Source of the DNA: Peromyscus leucopus
Taxonomy: Eukaryota > Chordata > Mammalia > Rodentia > Cricetidae
DNA length: 64,000 bases
NCBI RefSeq assembly: GCF_004664715.2
Contig: NC_051069.1
Span: 77,150,647-77,214,646 of the forward strand
Direction: 5' to 3'
Below the pieces are notes generated by a model. It was not told where the DNA came from, did no database searches, and saw nothing but the letters and a program-made list of their open reading frames with translations. Both the position numbers and the translations under genes were made by a program. Below, in pieces: positions 31,674-43,021 of this stretch (the first letter of the stretch is position 1; each line of letters starts with the position of its first letter).

Positions 31674-33930
31674 AAAAAGGAAGGTTTTAACTTTAACATG
31701 GTAAAATTACATATAACAAACAATTACTGAGCAAGAATTATAGTTACAATATTAAAGAAGATGTCCTATCTATCTTATATTTGTGAGTTTAAGGTTTTAT
31801 AGCTAACTTATCTTTTATCATAACTGAGGAAATTACGACTATCTAGCCTTCAACCACATCAAAGACCTGAGAAAGAACATAATGGTACCTGAGAAATGGT
31901 AGATGGATGCAAGCAACTTTCGGGAATCTTGCAAGAGTAGACCAAGACAGCTGGCAGCCTGGACAGTCACCTGATGTTTCTCAGCATTGTTGGTGCATTT
32001 AAATTGGCTACAGGCCTAGAGTATCTGACAGACCATTTTTAGAAGCAGGAATTTTAAGAGACCATCTTACCCTGTCTTGGCAGAGTACAGTGGTCGCTTT
32101 CCTTGTGTCCCGCTTGTCCAGAAAGGACAGCATTGCATTTGTACTGTCAGCCATCAAGGCAAGGGCAGTTCTTTGCCCAGTAGGCCATTTTGTGCCAAAA
32201 AGACAAACTTCCAAATGGAAATGTCTTAGAAGCCCAACATTCTCTCGGGATCAATTGGTGCAGCCAGGAGCAATTGTGTCTCACATCAACAGAATTTTAA
32301 GTTATTTAAATGCCATATTCTCTAGGTCTATGAAGTGTTTGAAGATTACCTATCTATCTGAAATATATCTATGTATACCTAGAAGACTTAACTAACATGG
32401 CTACAAATATGATTATCATAGATGACTGATTATTAATCTATTTTTAATCATCCATTACAATTTTAAATGAGTTAAACATAATACCTCAAACAAGAATAGA
32501 AATATATATATACAGTATAACAAAATTAACTTTAAGTTTGTATTAATAAACTAAAATTTTTACCAATGTAAAACATTTTAAACATAAACTAAAATATATA
32601 CCAATGTAAAACATTTTAAACAAGTTGTTCTTTAAAAGTAGGTTCATTAATCTACCCTTTTATCTTATCATCTCCATATCCTCCTATATATCTATATTAT
32701 ATCCCCTTTTCTTTTTTAGAAAGAGATCACATTTATAATCAACCTGTTTTAAATAAAAATATTGGTTTTTCTCTGTCCCACACCAGAGGGCTCTTCTGAT
32801 TTGGGACACAAGAATCACTTAACCATTTTTTTTTTTTTAAAGATTTATTTATTTATTATGTATACAGTGTTCTGTCTGCACACACCCCTGCAGGCCAGAA
32901 GAGGGCACCAGATCTCACTACAGATGGTTGTGAGCCACCATGTGGTTGCTGGGAATTGAACTCAGGACCTTTGGAAGAACAAGCAGTGCTCTTAACCTCT
33001 GAGCCATCTCTCCAGCCCCTAAAGCCAGCTTGGTATATTTGGGAATTTGGGCGTAGCATCTCTTACTACTTCCTGCTGGAGGGGGGCGCTGTATCTTATG
33101 GGGATGCAAAGAAAATTTTAGACCTATGGGGTAGTCCGTGAGGCTGTATTGTGTGAACCAGTTGTCTTGAAACCGATCTGGATGTTGGATCATCTGGGCC
33201 ATGGTGTCATCGGAGTCCTTTCAGGGGGTCTTGGCTGGTGAAACCTGATGTATCTTAATCTGGAACAAGTCCACAGCCTCTGGCTTTCTGTGGAAACAAA
33301 AGCAGAACCTCTTTTCCAAAGTAACATATCCTTATATCCAAATTTTGAAGTCAAGGTACCTTTAAAATATACATTTTGGCATAACTCAACAGGTTTTGTA
33401 ATCAAATGTTTTTCTTTAGTTATGAATATCAAAGAGAACATAATCCAGATTCTCTGTGTGGTAGCCATCTTTATGTGGCTTATGTTTTATATTACCTTGA
33501 GCCTTGAGCCTATTGCTTTAAACTGTACCATTGTAAGCCTGAAACGGCGCTGTGGCTGCTGGCTCCGCCCACTTCAGCTTCCCAACATGGCAGTGGTACG
33601 TTTTCCGCCAGCTCTGGGAGTCATCAAGTCTCAGAAATAGTGGGTCTAAGCTTTTATCAAAGCAGCGTGTAGCCCAGAAACCTCTTTTTTTTTTTTTTTT
33701 TTTTTAAATACTAGTAAAGACTAAATCTACCACACAGCTTAATTTGCCGCTGGCAGATGCCTCATTTCCGCCATACTGCCGGTCAAACGCACCCGCCAGG
33801 AACCCGCCAGTGTCCAAACTTGCGTTTTGCCGCATCTAGCTGCCCGTATGAGACAAGAAGCAGGAACCTGGTTTTGGCTCTGTTTAGAATTGGTTATTAA
33901 ATATTCTCAGGTTTAAGGTGGAAACTCGAG
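31674..33930 (-). mobile_element. Internal region of the mys-like element, non-coding
   Basis: AT-rich sequence near the 3' end (32400-32750) and a GC-richer leader near the 5' end (33540-33930) with CCGCC and CGCCAG motifs. Frames do not exceed 101 codons on either strand outside the nested SINE and the antisense 130-codon frame at 33248-33640. No recognisable retroviral protein domain is visible. A T run at 33687-33705 interrupts the leader. Confidence 0.7.
32840..33018 (-). mobile_element. Full-length B2 SINE nested in the mys-like element
   Basis: The plus strand reads an AAAGATTTATTTATTTATTA tail, GAAGAGGGCACCAGATCTCA, CAGATGGTTGTGAGCCACCA, GGAATTGAACTCAGGACCTT and GAGCCATCTCTCCAGCCCC, a low-divergence B2 reverse complement. 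It inserted after the retroelement did, so it is younger than the LTR pair. A clear target duplication is not visible. Confidence 0.93.
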
Positions 33931-33943
33931 CCGTTGGGCGCCA
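33931..33943 (-). promoter_or_regulatory. Primer binding site for tRNA-Lys1,2
   Basis: The minus strand gives TGGCGCCCAACGG two bases inside the LTR. This matches the 3' end of tRNA-Lys1,2 over the first 12 bases and then diverges. Lysine-primed elements with 6-bp duplications belong to class II ERVs. Confidence 0.85.
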
Positions 33944-33945
33944 TT

Positions 33946-34308
33946 TGTAGCTGGAGGGCTTCTCTCCAGGTTCCCCAAGCCCCGCAGTCCCACAATCCAC
34001 TTATAAAATAATCACTCAGACGCTTATATCACTTATAAACTGTATGGCCGTGGCAGGCTTCTTGCTAACTGTTCTTTTATCTTATATTAACCCATTTTTA
34101 TAAATCTATACCTTGCCACGTGGCTGGTGGCTTACCGGCATCTCTACATGCTCCTCTCCTGGCGGTGGCTGCAGTCTCTCTCCCCTCAGCCTTCCACTTC
34201 CCAGAATTCTCCTCTCTCCTTGTCCCACCTACTTCCTGCCTGGCAACCTATTTCTTGCCTGGTCACTGGCCACCAGTGTTTTATTTACATAGAGTGATAT
34301 CCACAGCA
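33946..34308 (-). mobile_element. 5' LTR of the mys-like element
   Basis: 363 bp, TGTAGCTGGAGG to ATCCACAGCA in plus reading. It is the 5' LTR because the primer site adjoins it on the left. On the minus strand it would hold the element's Pol II promoter; TTTATAAG at about 34004 is a TATA candidate. A plus-strand 89-codon frame is antisense. Confidence 0.93.
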
Positions 34309-34648
34309 AGTCCTGCTCACCCCACTCCTCTTGGCTTCTCACCCAGATTCTTCACTTCCTTCTACACATTGTGTACCCCACAATGCTAACATATTTCCAG
34401 GATCATCTTCACCTCCTTCTCATCTGTCCTCTCCACCATGTAACTAGAAATGTGACTTGTTCAGTTTGTCACCTCCATTGTCCCACCACTGCCTAGCAGG
34501 TGAAATGAATCCTCACAGCAGGTCCTAGGTGGGCTGGTCCTGATTTCCCTCTGCGGTCTCATTTCTGAAAGCTGCACCCCATCCTTTACTCCAGGCTCCG
34601 ACTTGCTTCTTCCAGAACCCTGGCTCATCTGCCTTCCCTTTGGGGCTT

Positions 34649-34996
34649 GTCTTAGGGTTTCTATTGCTGTGAAGAGATGCCATGACCATGACAACACTTA
34701 TAAAGGAAAACATTTCACTGGGGCTGGCTTACAGTTCAGAGGTTTAGTCTATATTGTCATGGTGGGAAGCATGGTGGCACACAGGCAGACCTGGTGCTGG
34801 AGAGGTAGGTGAGAGATGTACATCTGGATTGACAGACAGCAGGAAGAGCAAGCCACTGGGCCTGGCTTGAGCTTCTGAAACCTCAAAGCCCACCCCCAGT
34901 GACATACTTCCTCCAACAAGGCCACAGGTCTAATCCTTTCAAATAATGGCACTCCCTGTGAGCCTATGGGAACCATTTCCATTCAAGCCACCACAG
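34649..34996 (+). mobile_element. URR1-like rodent repeat, copy 3
   Basis: GTCTTAGGGTTTCTATTGCT, then GTGAAGAGATGCCATGACCA, CATTTCACTGGGGCTGGCTT, CTCAAAGCCCACCCCCAGTG and TTCCATTCAAGCCACCACA. The best preserved of four copies in this window. Confidence 0.75.
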
Positions 34997-35275
34997 GCCT
35001 CATATTCTAATCCACGCATGGAATCCGCCCGCTTGGTGCTGCTCTGGGAATGTCTTCTCACTTTCCAATGCTCAGTCCAGCCAGCCCCTCCTTGCCATTT
35101 CCTTCCTGTGGCATGGTCTTTCTTTTCACAGTCTCTAAACCTTACACCAAGGTGCTGGTGCCAAGGGAAAGATTGGTATGAGTGGCATGCAGTACTCAAC
35201 ACCAAGGAAGGCTTAATGGAAATTCAAGGCACCTGATAACCACAATAAGTAATATTTTTCTTATGAGAAAAAAAT

Positions 35276-35301
35276 TATATATATTATATATATATATATA
35301 T
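35276..35301. repeat. TA-rich simple repeat
   Basis: Alternating TA run of about 22 bp, adjoining an antisense L1M. Confidence 0.85.
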
Positions 35302-35304
35302 TAG

Positions 35305-35580
35305 ACTTTATTCTTCCAACAGTTTTAAGCATACAATGCAGTGATGTTAGCTACTCACAACTTTATTCAATCGCCACCGCCATCCCTTTCCAGAACTTTT
35401 CATCACCCTCCCCCAAAAAAAGCTCTGCCCATTAACCAGGAAGTCACCAGCCCTCACTCTCCAGCCCTTGAAAACCATTTTTCTCCTTTGAGTCTCTGAG
35501 TTTGTCTGTTCTACATCCTCCATGTACATAAAATCACACGGTATTTTTGAGTGTGTGACTGACATAATTCACTCAGCAGA
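35305..35580 (-). mobile_element. Ancient L1M fragment, antisense
   Basis: Order of matches: CCAACAGTTTTAAGCATACA, CATCACCCTCCCCCAAAAA, CTCACTCTCCAGCCCTTG, GTTTGTCTGTTCTACATCCT and TAAAATCACACGGTATTTTT. This is the reverse complement of the L1M 3' region also seen at 3160. Confidence 0.7.
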
Positions 35581-37735
35581 ATTAAGATAAACATTTTAAT
35601 AATCAAAAGTAATGCCAAAAATTCATGATGAGCAAAAATTTCAGGCAAAGATCAGAATCACTGATTTTTTTTTTTCCCCCTTTTTCCTCAGGCTCTGGTT
35701 AGCACCGATCCACAAAGTTTGGGGATTTTTAAGTTACTTCGGTGCGTAAAACTATTACATTAAAATATTTTTTATCTTGATTACTGAATCCTGGTTGGCA
35801 CTCTCTTACATTCTGCTCCCAAGGCAAAAGTGATTCACATGGCTCAGGCCAGGCCCAGGCTTGGTGGTATCAAATATTTTCCAACAAAGTACAAAATAAT
35901 CTACTCATACACAAACACAGCTTCAGAACAAGTCTTCTCACAGCCACCGTTGGCCGCTCTGGCGCAACTGCTAAACTGTGGCACCTCCTGCATGACTAGG
36001 CACCATCTCCGGCTGCTGTTCCAATGCCTGTGGCCCTTTCCGGGGTCTGCAGGCTGTGAGCCTCAGTGGGGCAGACTTTGGGTTTTCATTTGCATATTCA
36101 TTCTGCTTTTCCACCGTTGGCCAACAAGGAGGTGCTCAGTACTTGTTTCCTGAACGAAAGGCACCTGGCCAAGTTTCCCATCACTAAGGACTGTTTCAAG
36201 GTAGCTACATGAGATTTCCCTTTATCTAGCTTTTGTGTGACTTTTTAATGGGAGGAGTAAGCAAACATCTATTTGCCCTAGTTTGTTGGGGTTTCTTCCA
36301 AGGAGCGCTCTGACTCAAAGGTAACTGGGTCACTGAATGGCCTATCCCAACACAGGCTATGGCTCAGGAAACTTGCCCTGGAGCTCTCTGCACAATTTGC
36401 AGGCAACTCTGCTGTGCCACAGTCCCCTCCACCTGGCAAGTGTCCCTGTTACTATGATCTTAAGATGTGAGGTTTGTAGATCTTGTAGTTTTCAGGAGCT
36501 TCCTGGGACTTTTAAATTTCATTTCCTTCCTGAGTCAGTGTCCTTCCACGAGGCAATGTTTTAATTGGGAAGAAAAAGCTACACCACATTAACTTAATTC
36601 CACCATCCTATAACATAGATTCCAATGAAAGGGCTGGTGGTCTAGGAAGTCCTGGCTCTGGCGCACCTCAGAAAAGGGCATGTTAGAGTATATCTGGTCT
36701 ACTTCTTGCTATTGGTCTTCTGAGCAGGGACAGCCCACACTAATTTTGGGCTGCCTTTCCCCACGCACTGTCTTGACAGGCAGAGGAAGGACCTGCCCTG
36801 CAGATTAACTACTCCAGTGTCTCTACAGTCCTGTCTACAGGCTGCTCTGGCTCCCTTGGCTGGGTCACGCCTGGCTTGCAGAACTGGCTGCACCTCCAGC
36901 TGGACTGCCCAACCCAGTTTGGTTTCCTGGTCTTAATGCCTCTTTTGTGGTCATAATCCTGACACCAGCTTGAAGCCTCCAGCCACAGGCTGTGGGCGAT
37001 GTCCCCTGGGTTGCAGGTCCTGGCCTTGTGATTTATAGGCTTCTCACATTTGAAATTAGCTTGGATCCCATCATCTGAACTGAGATTTTTTTTTCCTAAG
37101 TTAATGCCAGTAGAAAACAGTGTTTCTAGAGTCTTAAGTAACTGGAGCTGTTCGTCTGGCACTATACTGATGGATCTTTAAAGTAAAACCAAACATCACA
37201 ACACCCAAGATCTGAGCTCCTGGGTCTATCCCCATCTCCGAGCCAAGCATCCTTACTCTAATGAAGCTCGGCCTTGCCAGTGACCAAGGTTTTTCTTGGA
37301 TCTGCTTTTGCTGTAGCTGCTGGATCACTTAACATTATAACTAGAAAATTCCTTCCTTCCTTGAAGGATGCCCACTGCCTCCTGAGGTTTCTCCTCCTCT
37401 CCTGTTTCCGTAAATAGCAATGGTCATTTTGGAAGTTCATGTCAACTGAAGCGTAGCTGCGATCAGGCAAAGCACTCAAGCACAGGATGGCAACAACGGT
37501 CTCGTGAGCGCCACAACTGTCCCCTTTCCCGGCACTTACAAGAAACTCTGAACCGAAGACATCTAGACCACCCCTCCCAATGTGAGGAGTGCCAGAATTA
37601 ACTTGCAAATGCAAAGTCAACCTGGAAGAAGAAATGGAAGTTTGAGCAAGATGTAACGCCCACATTCTGGAAAGCGTTGTTGGAAAATCAGCCAGCTCAT
37701 GAACTTTGGTCAGGGAATAAATGTCCCCAACAACT
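35581..37735. other. Unique sequence with no supported gene
   Basis: Two kilobases almost free of repeats. Minus-strand frames of 135 (37258-37665), 117 (36809-37162), 64 and 64 codons cluster at 36.7-37.7 kb, but they overlap in different frames, lack recognised domains and show no consistent splice signals. Confidence 0.45.
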
Positions 37736-37894
37736 GGGCCAGCAAGATGGCTCAGCCGGTGTGGATGGTGCTGCCTCCAAGTCTGACAACCACGTGTGCT
37801 CCCTGATGGAAGGAAGAGAGCAAACTCCAGCTAGTCGTCCTCTGACTTCCACACATACACTGTGGCACACGTAAACACACTCTCACCTGCACAC

Positions 37895-37958
<64 letters not shown>

Positions 37959-37960
37959 CA
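37736..37960 (+). mobile_element. B4/RSINE1-type SINE with (CA)n tail
   Basis: GGGCCAGCAAGATGGCTCAG starts the head, and CCTCCAAGTCTGACAACCAC and CCTCTGACTTCCACACATAC follow. The tail is a pure CA run (37898-37954), expanded from the SINE's own CA-rich end. Confidence 0.85.
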
Positions 37961-38524
37961 GTAAATCAATAATATTTAAATGCTCTAATTCTCTCGAACC
38001 TTCATAAAGGCCTCGAGGTAAAAACACTAGTTCTTTCATAACTCTATTGGGTGTTTAAAGGTCACGTGGGTTTCATGGTCCTGATCCTCTGTCTCTTTAT
38101 GCAGATTGTGGTTGCAAATAATGAAACTCACTTTTTCCATTTCCTTTATTTTCTGTTTCTTCATTCTTCTCTCAATAATACATCCCTACCACAGCCTCTC
38201 CTGCCTGTAAGGTCACACTCTGAGGAGTTTGACCCCGATATAACTCAGGGAAAAGGCTTAAGGGGACCGCTCAACTCAGCCCCTACATAACATATTCATG
38301 CATTTATACTTTATTTCACTTTGGAAGGATGTACTATGTACATATTATCATAAAAGTAAATTTAGGTATCCCCACATGCCTTAGACTGAGGTACAGCAGG
38401 GGTCCCCACTGGTTTATCCTGTGCTCTGGACTGGACAGAGGAATCACAGAGTGTGCCTCATTGGAATATCAAGGGCCAAGTAGGTGCAAAAATGAAGTAT
38501 AGAAATACCAAGACAAGAATTTCC
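37961..38524. other. Unique sequence, nothing recognised
   Basis: A 79-codon frame at 38051-38290 with a hydrophobic start (residues 7-21) is unsupported by any other signal. Confidence 0.4.
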
Positions 38525-38622
38525 TGGTTCTACTCCAAAGTGGTGACGCATACCTGTTATCCCAACACACCAGAGACTGAAGCAGGAGGATTGCTGTGAA
38601 TTCTAAAGATGGGACACTGGAC
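38525..38622 (+). mobile_element. Partial B1 SINE
   Basis: AAAGTGGTGACGCATACCTG, then TCCCAACACACCAGAGACTG and CAGGAGGATTGCTGTGAATT resemble the first two thirds of B1. The 3' end is lost. Confidence 0.7.
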
Positions 38623-39580
38623 TTTTTCCAAGCAGCTCACATATGACTCCAGGATGGGAACACATGTACCATGATACACAGGCTCTTCCTCAGACAACTT
38701 CATGTCAGTTTTATGTGCCTCCTGTCTATCCCTGTCTAGAGAACAGCATGCTATTTACCAGAAGAAACACAGATACACTTTGCAATCCAGTTCCACTGGA
38801 TAAGCTATGTGGTTTGGCAAAGCTGTCCATCCTGGTGGTCCGGGGCTCATTTCTTCATTAATAGAAAAGGAATACACCTAATTAACAGGGCTGGGGAACA
38901 ACTTCCAAGAAAATCGTTGAGACCCTGAGATGGCACCAGTTCGTAACAAAGTCCAAGAATTGTTAGCTTCCTTCCTCTTTCCTGCTCCTTTGTTCATGGT
39001 GCTACCATGAGGTAGAGTCAGTTCTGAGGACTTTCTAGCAATTGGCATCTCTAAAAGGGAGGCCATGGATAGGACAAGGATGTGTTCACCAAATCTAAGA
39101 TTAATTCCAGCCCTCAGACCAGCCTCTAAGTACTCAGTAACTCTCCACAATAGCACTGGTATATTGTTGAGCAACTGTTCCACTTTCCAAAGCTGATCCT
39201 TTCTTAGACCCACAACTTCAGGAAAGATCCACCTTGAGGTGCTGGATAACATGGCAGATATTCTGCAGGGAACATAAGAAGCAACAGATACCTCCACAGC
39301 CAACACCTCTGGCCCTGGAGCCCTTCTCCGTAGGTCCTCATTCACAGACACCCATCAAATTCAGAGACTGGACCAAGGGTCCAAATCACACGTCCTGCTG
39401 CCCTGCGTGGTCTGCCTGCGCACTCGGATCTGAGTTCTCCGGCTAGTCAAGGGATTCTTACTGAACCAGCTTGTGGCCTCCTCCTTTCTTGGAAGTCTGG
39501 TTCTCCACTTCATTTTCATCCCAGGATAGGGCAAGTAGGGACAGAAAATAAACCATACCATCCTCCAAACAGCCTCTAAG

Positions 39581-39582
<2 letters not shown>
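38623..39582. other. Unique sequence with a 157-codon antisense frame
   Basis: The minus-strand frame 38878-39351 (157 codons) is the longest uninterrupted frame in the window that is not explained by a repeat. I recognise no domain. It has no evident signal peptide, no coiled coil, and no gene context. The frame has a plausible start but a chance origin is not excluded in 64 kb. Confidence 0.4.
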
Positions 39583-39633
<51 letters not shown>

Positions 39634-39637
39634 ACAC
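39583..39637. repeat. (CA)n microsatellite
   Basis: About 54 bp of CA with a single TA interruption near the right end. Confidence 0.95.
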
Positions 39638-40560
39638 CCTGTTCCACAGTTGCTTCACACTCTGACTACCCAAGACAGGAGAACTGGGTGAGGTCTTCTT
39701 TTGTCACTGTACTATGGTCCTTTCTCACCTTCCTGAACACATAGCTTGTCCCAACAGCTCTGTGACCTCAGAATAAGCTTTCAAAAGCAAATAGCCAGGT
39801 AGCGCCTCTCCTCACACACCCCAATACACACAGCAGCATGCTTATCCCTGACACATACTGCTGTCAGGAGTTACCCATCTCTTGGCACAGAGGAAATGCC
39901 AAATGAATTGAGTTAAATCAAAATGAAGTGGGAACAGAGGCCAGAAGACAGAGCGATAAAATGGGTGGCCACATGACAAGGGCCAAGAACTCAGGAAGAC
40001 CTAAATAGGCGCTCATAATTAAAGTAAAATGAATGGCTGAAGCTGTAAAATGCCAATCCTTAAGAGAAAAATCTGTCCACACTTGCCTGGCATTTCAAGT
40101 CACACCCAAAAGCCATGCAAGTCCCAAGTGCATCGAGTTTCCATCACAAGGACACGCCTTTGATGGACTTGTGTGGAGTCACAGGAGAGCTGGGAATTGT
40201 TGAAATTAAGGCAACCTTGGAAAATCAGTGCTCAGAATCACTTTGAGCTTTGAGGATAATCCTGCTTTATGCGGCAGGAAACACTGGTTTCAGCATTCTA
40301 TAAACTGCCCAATGTCTCCACCCAGAGTGAGGCAAAGCTGTAACTACCCCAGCTAAAGCAATGGCCACGGTGACCCAAGAAAATTCCCCTGGGAGAAGAA
40401 GAATCAACCTTCTGGGCACCAAACAGCAACACGAAGCTCAGATGTAGAATCAGAACAGGGCTAAGGACCAAGCATTCATGGTGGGCAAAGAAGAGACCCA
40501 AAGCTAAGGAACCTGGTTCTCAGCAGAGGAGCTGATACAGTCACCTCCAAGTGCTCTGGG
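39638..40560. other. Unique sequence, nothing recognised
   Basis: No repeats or plausible exons were recognised. A 67-codon antisense frame at 40298-40501 is unsupported. Confidence 0.4.
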
Positions 40561-40564
40561 ATTT

Positions 40565-40618
40565 GGGACCAGGAATATGGCTTAGTGAGTGAGGGAACTT
40601 GCCACAAAGACTAAAGCC
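40565..40618 (+). mobile_element. Truncated B4-like SINE head
   Basis: GGGACCAGGAATATGGCTTA resembles a SINE head. It runs straight into GATA repeats, so the microsatellite may have replaced the tail. Confidence 0.45.
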
Positions 40619-40619
40619 C

Positions 40620-40667
<48 letters not shown>

Positions 40668-40891
40668 GATACATACATACATACATACATACATACATAC
40701 ATACATACATAGGTGGATGGATGATTGGATGGATGAATGGATGGATGGATGGATGAATGGGTGGATGGATGGATGAATGGATTAGATAGGTGGGTGGGTG
40801 GATGTATGGGTGGGTGGATGGGTGGATGGGTATATGGATGGATGGATGGATGATGGGTAGGTGGGTAGGTAAATAGATAGACAGACAGACA
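40619..40891. repeat. Compound tetranucleotide microsatellite GATA, CATA, GGAT/GGGT
   Basis: A GATA run (40619-40667), then CATA (40670-40711), then about 150 bp of imperfect GGAT/GAAT/GGGT units, then AGAT/AGAC. Minus-strand reading makes long frames rich in Thr-His-Pro-Ser-Ile, which are artefacts of the repeat. Confidence 0.95.
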
Positions 40892-42035
40892 GTTCTGGGA
40901 CTCAAAAAGCACAGCAAGTCATCCAACCAAAGAGAAAGATGAAGCACTGCACCAAATTAAGAAAGACCCATTCTTAAGTGACCCACACTTAATGGTACCC
41001 AACAATATTGCTCCACCGCGAGCTTTTATCTTTACTTTTATAAAACAACATTAATAGTAATTCCTTAGCAGATTCTTCATACATAGGATGCCATATTTCA
41101 TAAGCCTTTGGCATACACAATGACATTGTAAAGTGATGTCGCCAGGCTTTGATATTCGGATTACAAAGATGCACAAAGAGCCTCACTACTCAAGGCAGCT
41201 GCTGGGTCATGGATAGAGTCTGGGTCTCCTGAGCCACATCTACTACCTCTATGGACCGGACCTTGGAAGTCTAGATACCTGTGTGCCTGACACATGGACA
41301 AAAAACAGCATAAAAGAAAACAGTGGCTTCAGCTCTCATGGGTCAGCATTCTGCTTTGTGTTCTTATAGCTACTGCACCACATTGATGCAGGGCTGGCCT
41401 CTGTGCCTGAAGAACTGGTATAGATATATTAACTAAGGAGCACCACAGATCCATTCTCCACCATCAGAAAGGCAGCAAAGGTGAGGTTCCTGGAGGCTCA
41501 TCGTTACAGTCAAGCCAGAGCAAAGGGGTTTGACCTCTCGTGGGGGCTCCAACAAAAGAAACAAGATTTCCTCCTCAAACAACACACATCAGGACTGAGA
41601 TAGAATGGCCCTCCTTTCACTGAATAGAAAAGTGTACAAAAAAAAATAAAAACAAAAAGCACAACCCGTACATGCTCCATAAAAATCTACTCACCACCAG
41701 CAAAAGAGAAATTCTAAATAAAGCCAAGTTTTTAGTGTCCTCTGTCTCTCTGTCACCCTTTCTCTGATGCTCATTAAGACTTGATATTGCCTCCATGAAA
41801 GTGCAGAGAATATAGAGATGGCACAGCATGGCTGTCCCTGGGGTGCAGCTCCCATCAAAGGTGATTCTGCTGCATCCGTTTGGCTCGGTCATTTGGGATA
41901 AAACTATAAGCCCATCTTTGACATCATCAAAAACAGATTTCTCCACTGGCCTATTCCTAAAATAGGTTCTGAAGAAAGCCTAAAATTGCCCTTTAATACT
42001 GGAAGGCTCTGAAAAGAGATTGCTTTAGTCGATCA

Positions 42036-42041
<6 letters not shown>
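40892..42041. other. Unique sequence with no supported gene
   Basis: The longest frame is 109 codons antisense at 41617-41946, ending in a run of aromatic residues from AAAAAATAAAAACAAAAAGC. No domain is recognised. Confidence 0.4.

Positions 42042-42108
<67 letters not shown>
42042..42108. repeat. (TC)n microsatellite
   Basis: Pure TC run of about 67 bp, all pyrimidine on the plus strand. Such tracts can adopt triplex structures in vitro. Confidence 0.95.
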
Positions 42109-42110
<2 letters not shown>

Positions 42111-43021
42111 CTTCTCCATCTCTCCCCTTCCTCCAACCAGCAATTGGTATTTACAGGCACCTTGAATATATATTTAGCACAAATCATCTGGTTTTTAATA
42201 AACTACTGGCACATTTAGTTTCCACAGAACATTCTTCCCTTTATAAGTATTTTAATAACATTTCTCTGAGTCCCCAGGACTCTGGGTGAACAGAGCTGGC
42301 ATGGGACCACTATGTTTTAGCTGTCTAAAGTTAACATCTCCAGAAAAGTTTTATTTACTGCCTCCTGTTACTCACTTGTACTTGGTGCTGTTAAATTTCT
42401 TTCTGGCAACAAAAAATAAAAATTTAAAAAATGGTGTATCAAAGTAGCCACTTAAGAAAAGCAACTTGGCCACTGTGGCAACAGCTACCTAATGTTGAAT
42501 TTTACTTAATAGGAAAAGGATGCAAGAAGTCTGTGGAGGCCTTAAAGAAATTCAAATTTTGGAGAGATTATAGGAATTTTCTCCTCTACTTTTTATGTTT
42601 AAACAACCATTATTAAGTAATTTCTTAAGTGTCAACAAAACAGTAGATGTATTTTAAGTTATTTAAAATGGGCTGGTTAAGGGAAAATCATTTAAGGGTT
42701 CTCTGTAAGCCTTCCAGGCCCTGTATTCAGCTATCATTAAAGAGCTCCCCCAGAGATCTGCGGTGTTAAGGCCAACCTCCTAAGCCTCCACCCATTGGCC
42801 CCAGTCTTATTCCAAAAAGTCAGCATCATTTTGTCTTTAAGCATAGCAAACCACCACCCCAGGTAGTCAATACCCTCTCAGTTCCCAGTCTAGGCACTGG
42901 CTCTGCTCCCTACTTGCATGTCTTTCCCGACTGGGAACATTTGAAACTCAAGCTTTGTACCCAGTGATCATATTTCTGAATATATGTCGTATTCATATGT
43001 GTATATTCATATACATATATA
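42109..43021. other. Unique sequence, nothing recognised
   Basis: No repeats recognised apart from alternating ATAC/ATAT runs at 42990-43021 that adjoin the LTR. Confidence 0.4.

Larger units (their letters stand above)
31283..34314 (-). mobile_element. Complete class II LTR retroelement, mys-like, with TSD
   Basis: Two LTRs in the same orientation (31289-31652 and 33946-34308) flank a 2293-bp internal region, and both outer edges carry AGTCCT (31283-31288 and 34309-34314). The primer binding site next to the right LTR and a polypurine tract next to the left LTR show the element points to the left. The body carries no intact gag, pol or env frame. Without a nested B2 the size is about 2.8 kb, close to what I recall for the mys family of Peromyscus. 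It would depend on proteins from other elements. The element is annotated as a decayed or non-autonomous copy. Confidence 0.93.

Noticed and set aside
33248..33640. 130-codon frame
   Set aside because: Antisense to the retroelement's direction, in its internal region; not a coding part of the element.
37752..38039. 95-codon antisense frame
   Set aside because: Contains the translation of a CA run and a SINE.
40619..40891. Possible CRISPR-like spaced repeat
   Set aside because: Units are contiguous tetranucleotides with no spacers, and the genome is mammalian.
40541..40947. 121- and 123-codon Thr-His-Pro-Ser-Ile frames
   Set aside because: Artefact of the compound GATA/CATA/GGAT microsatellite.
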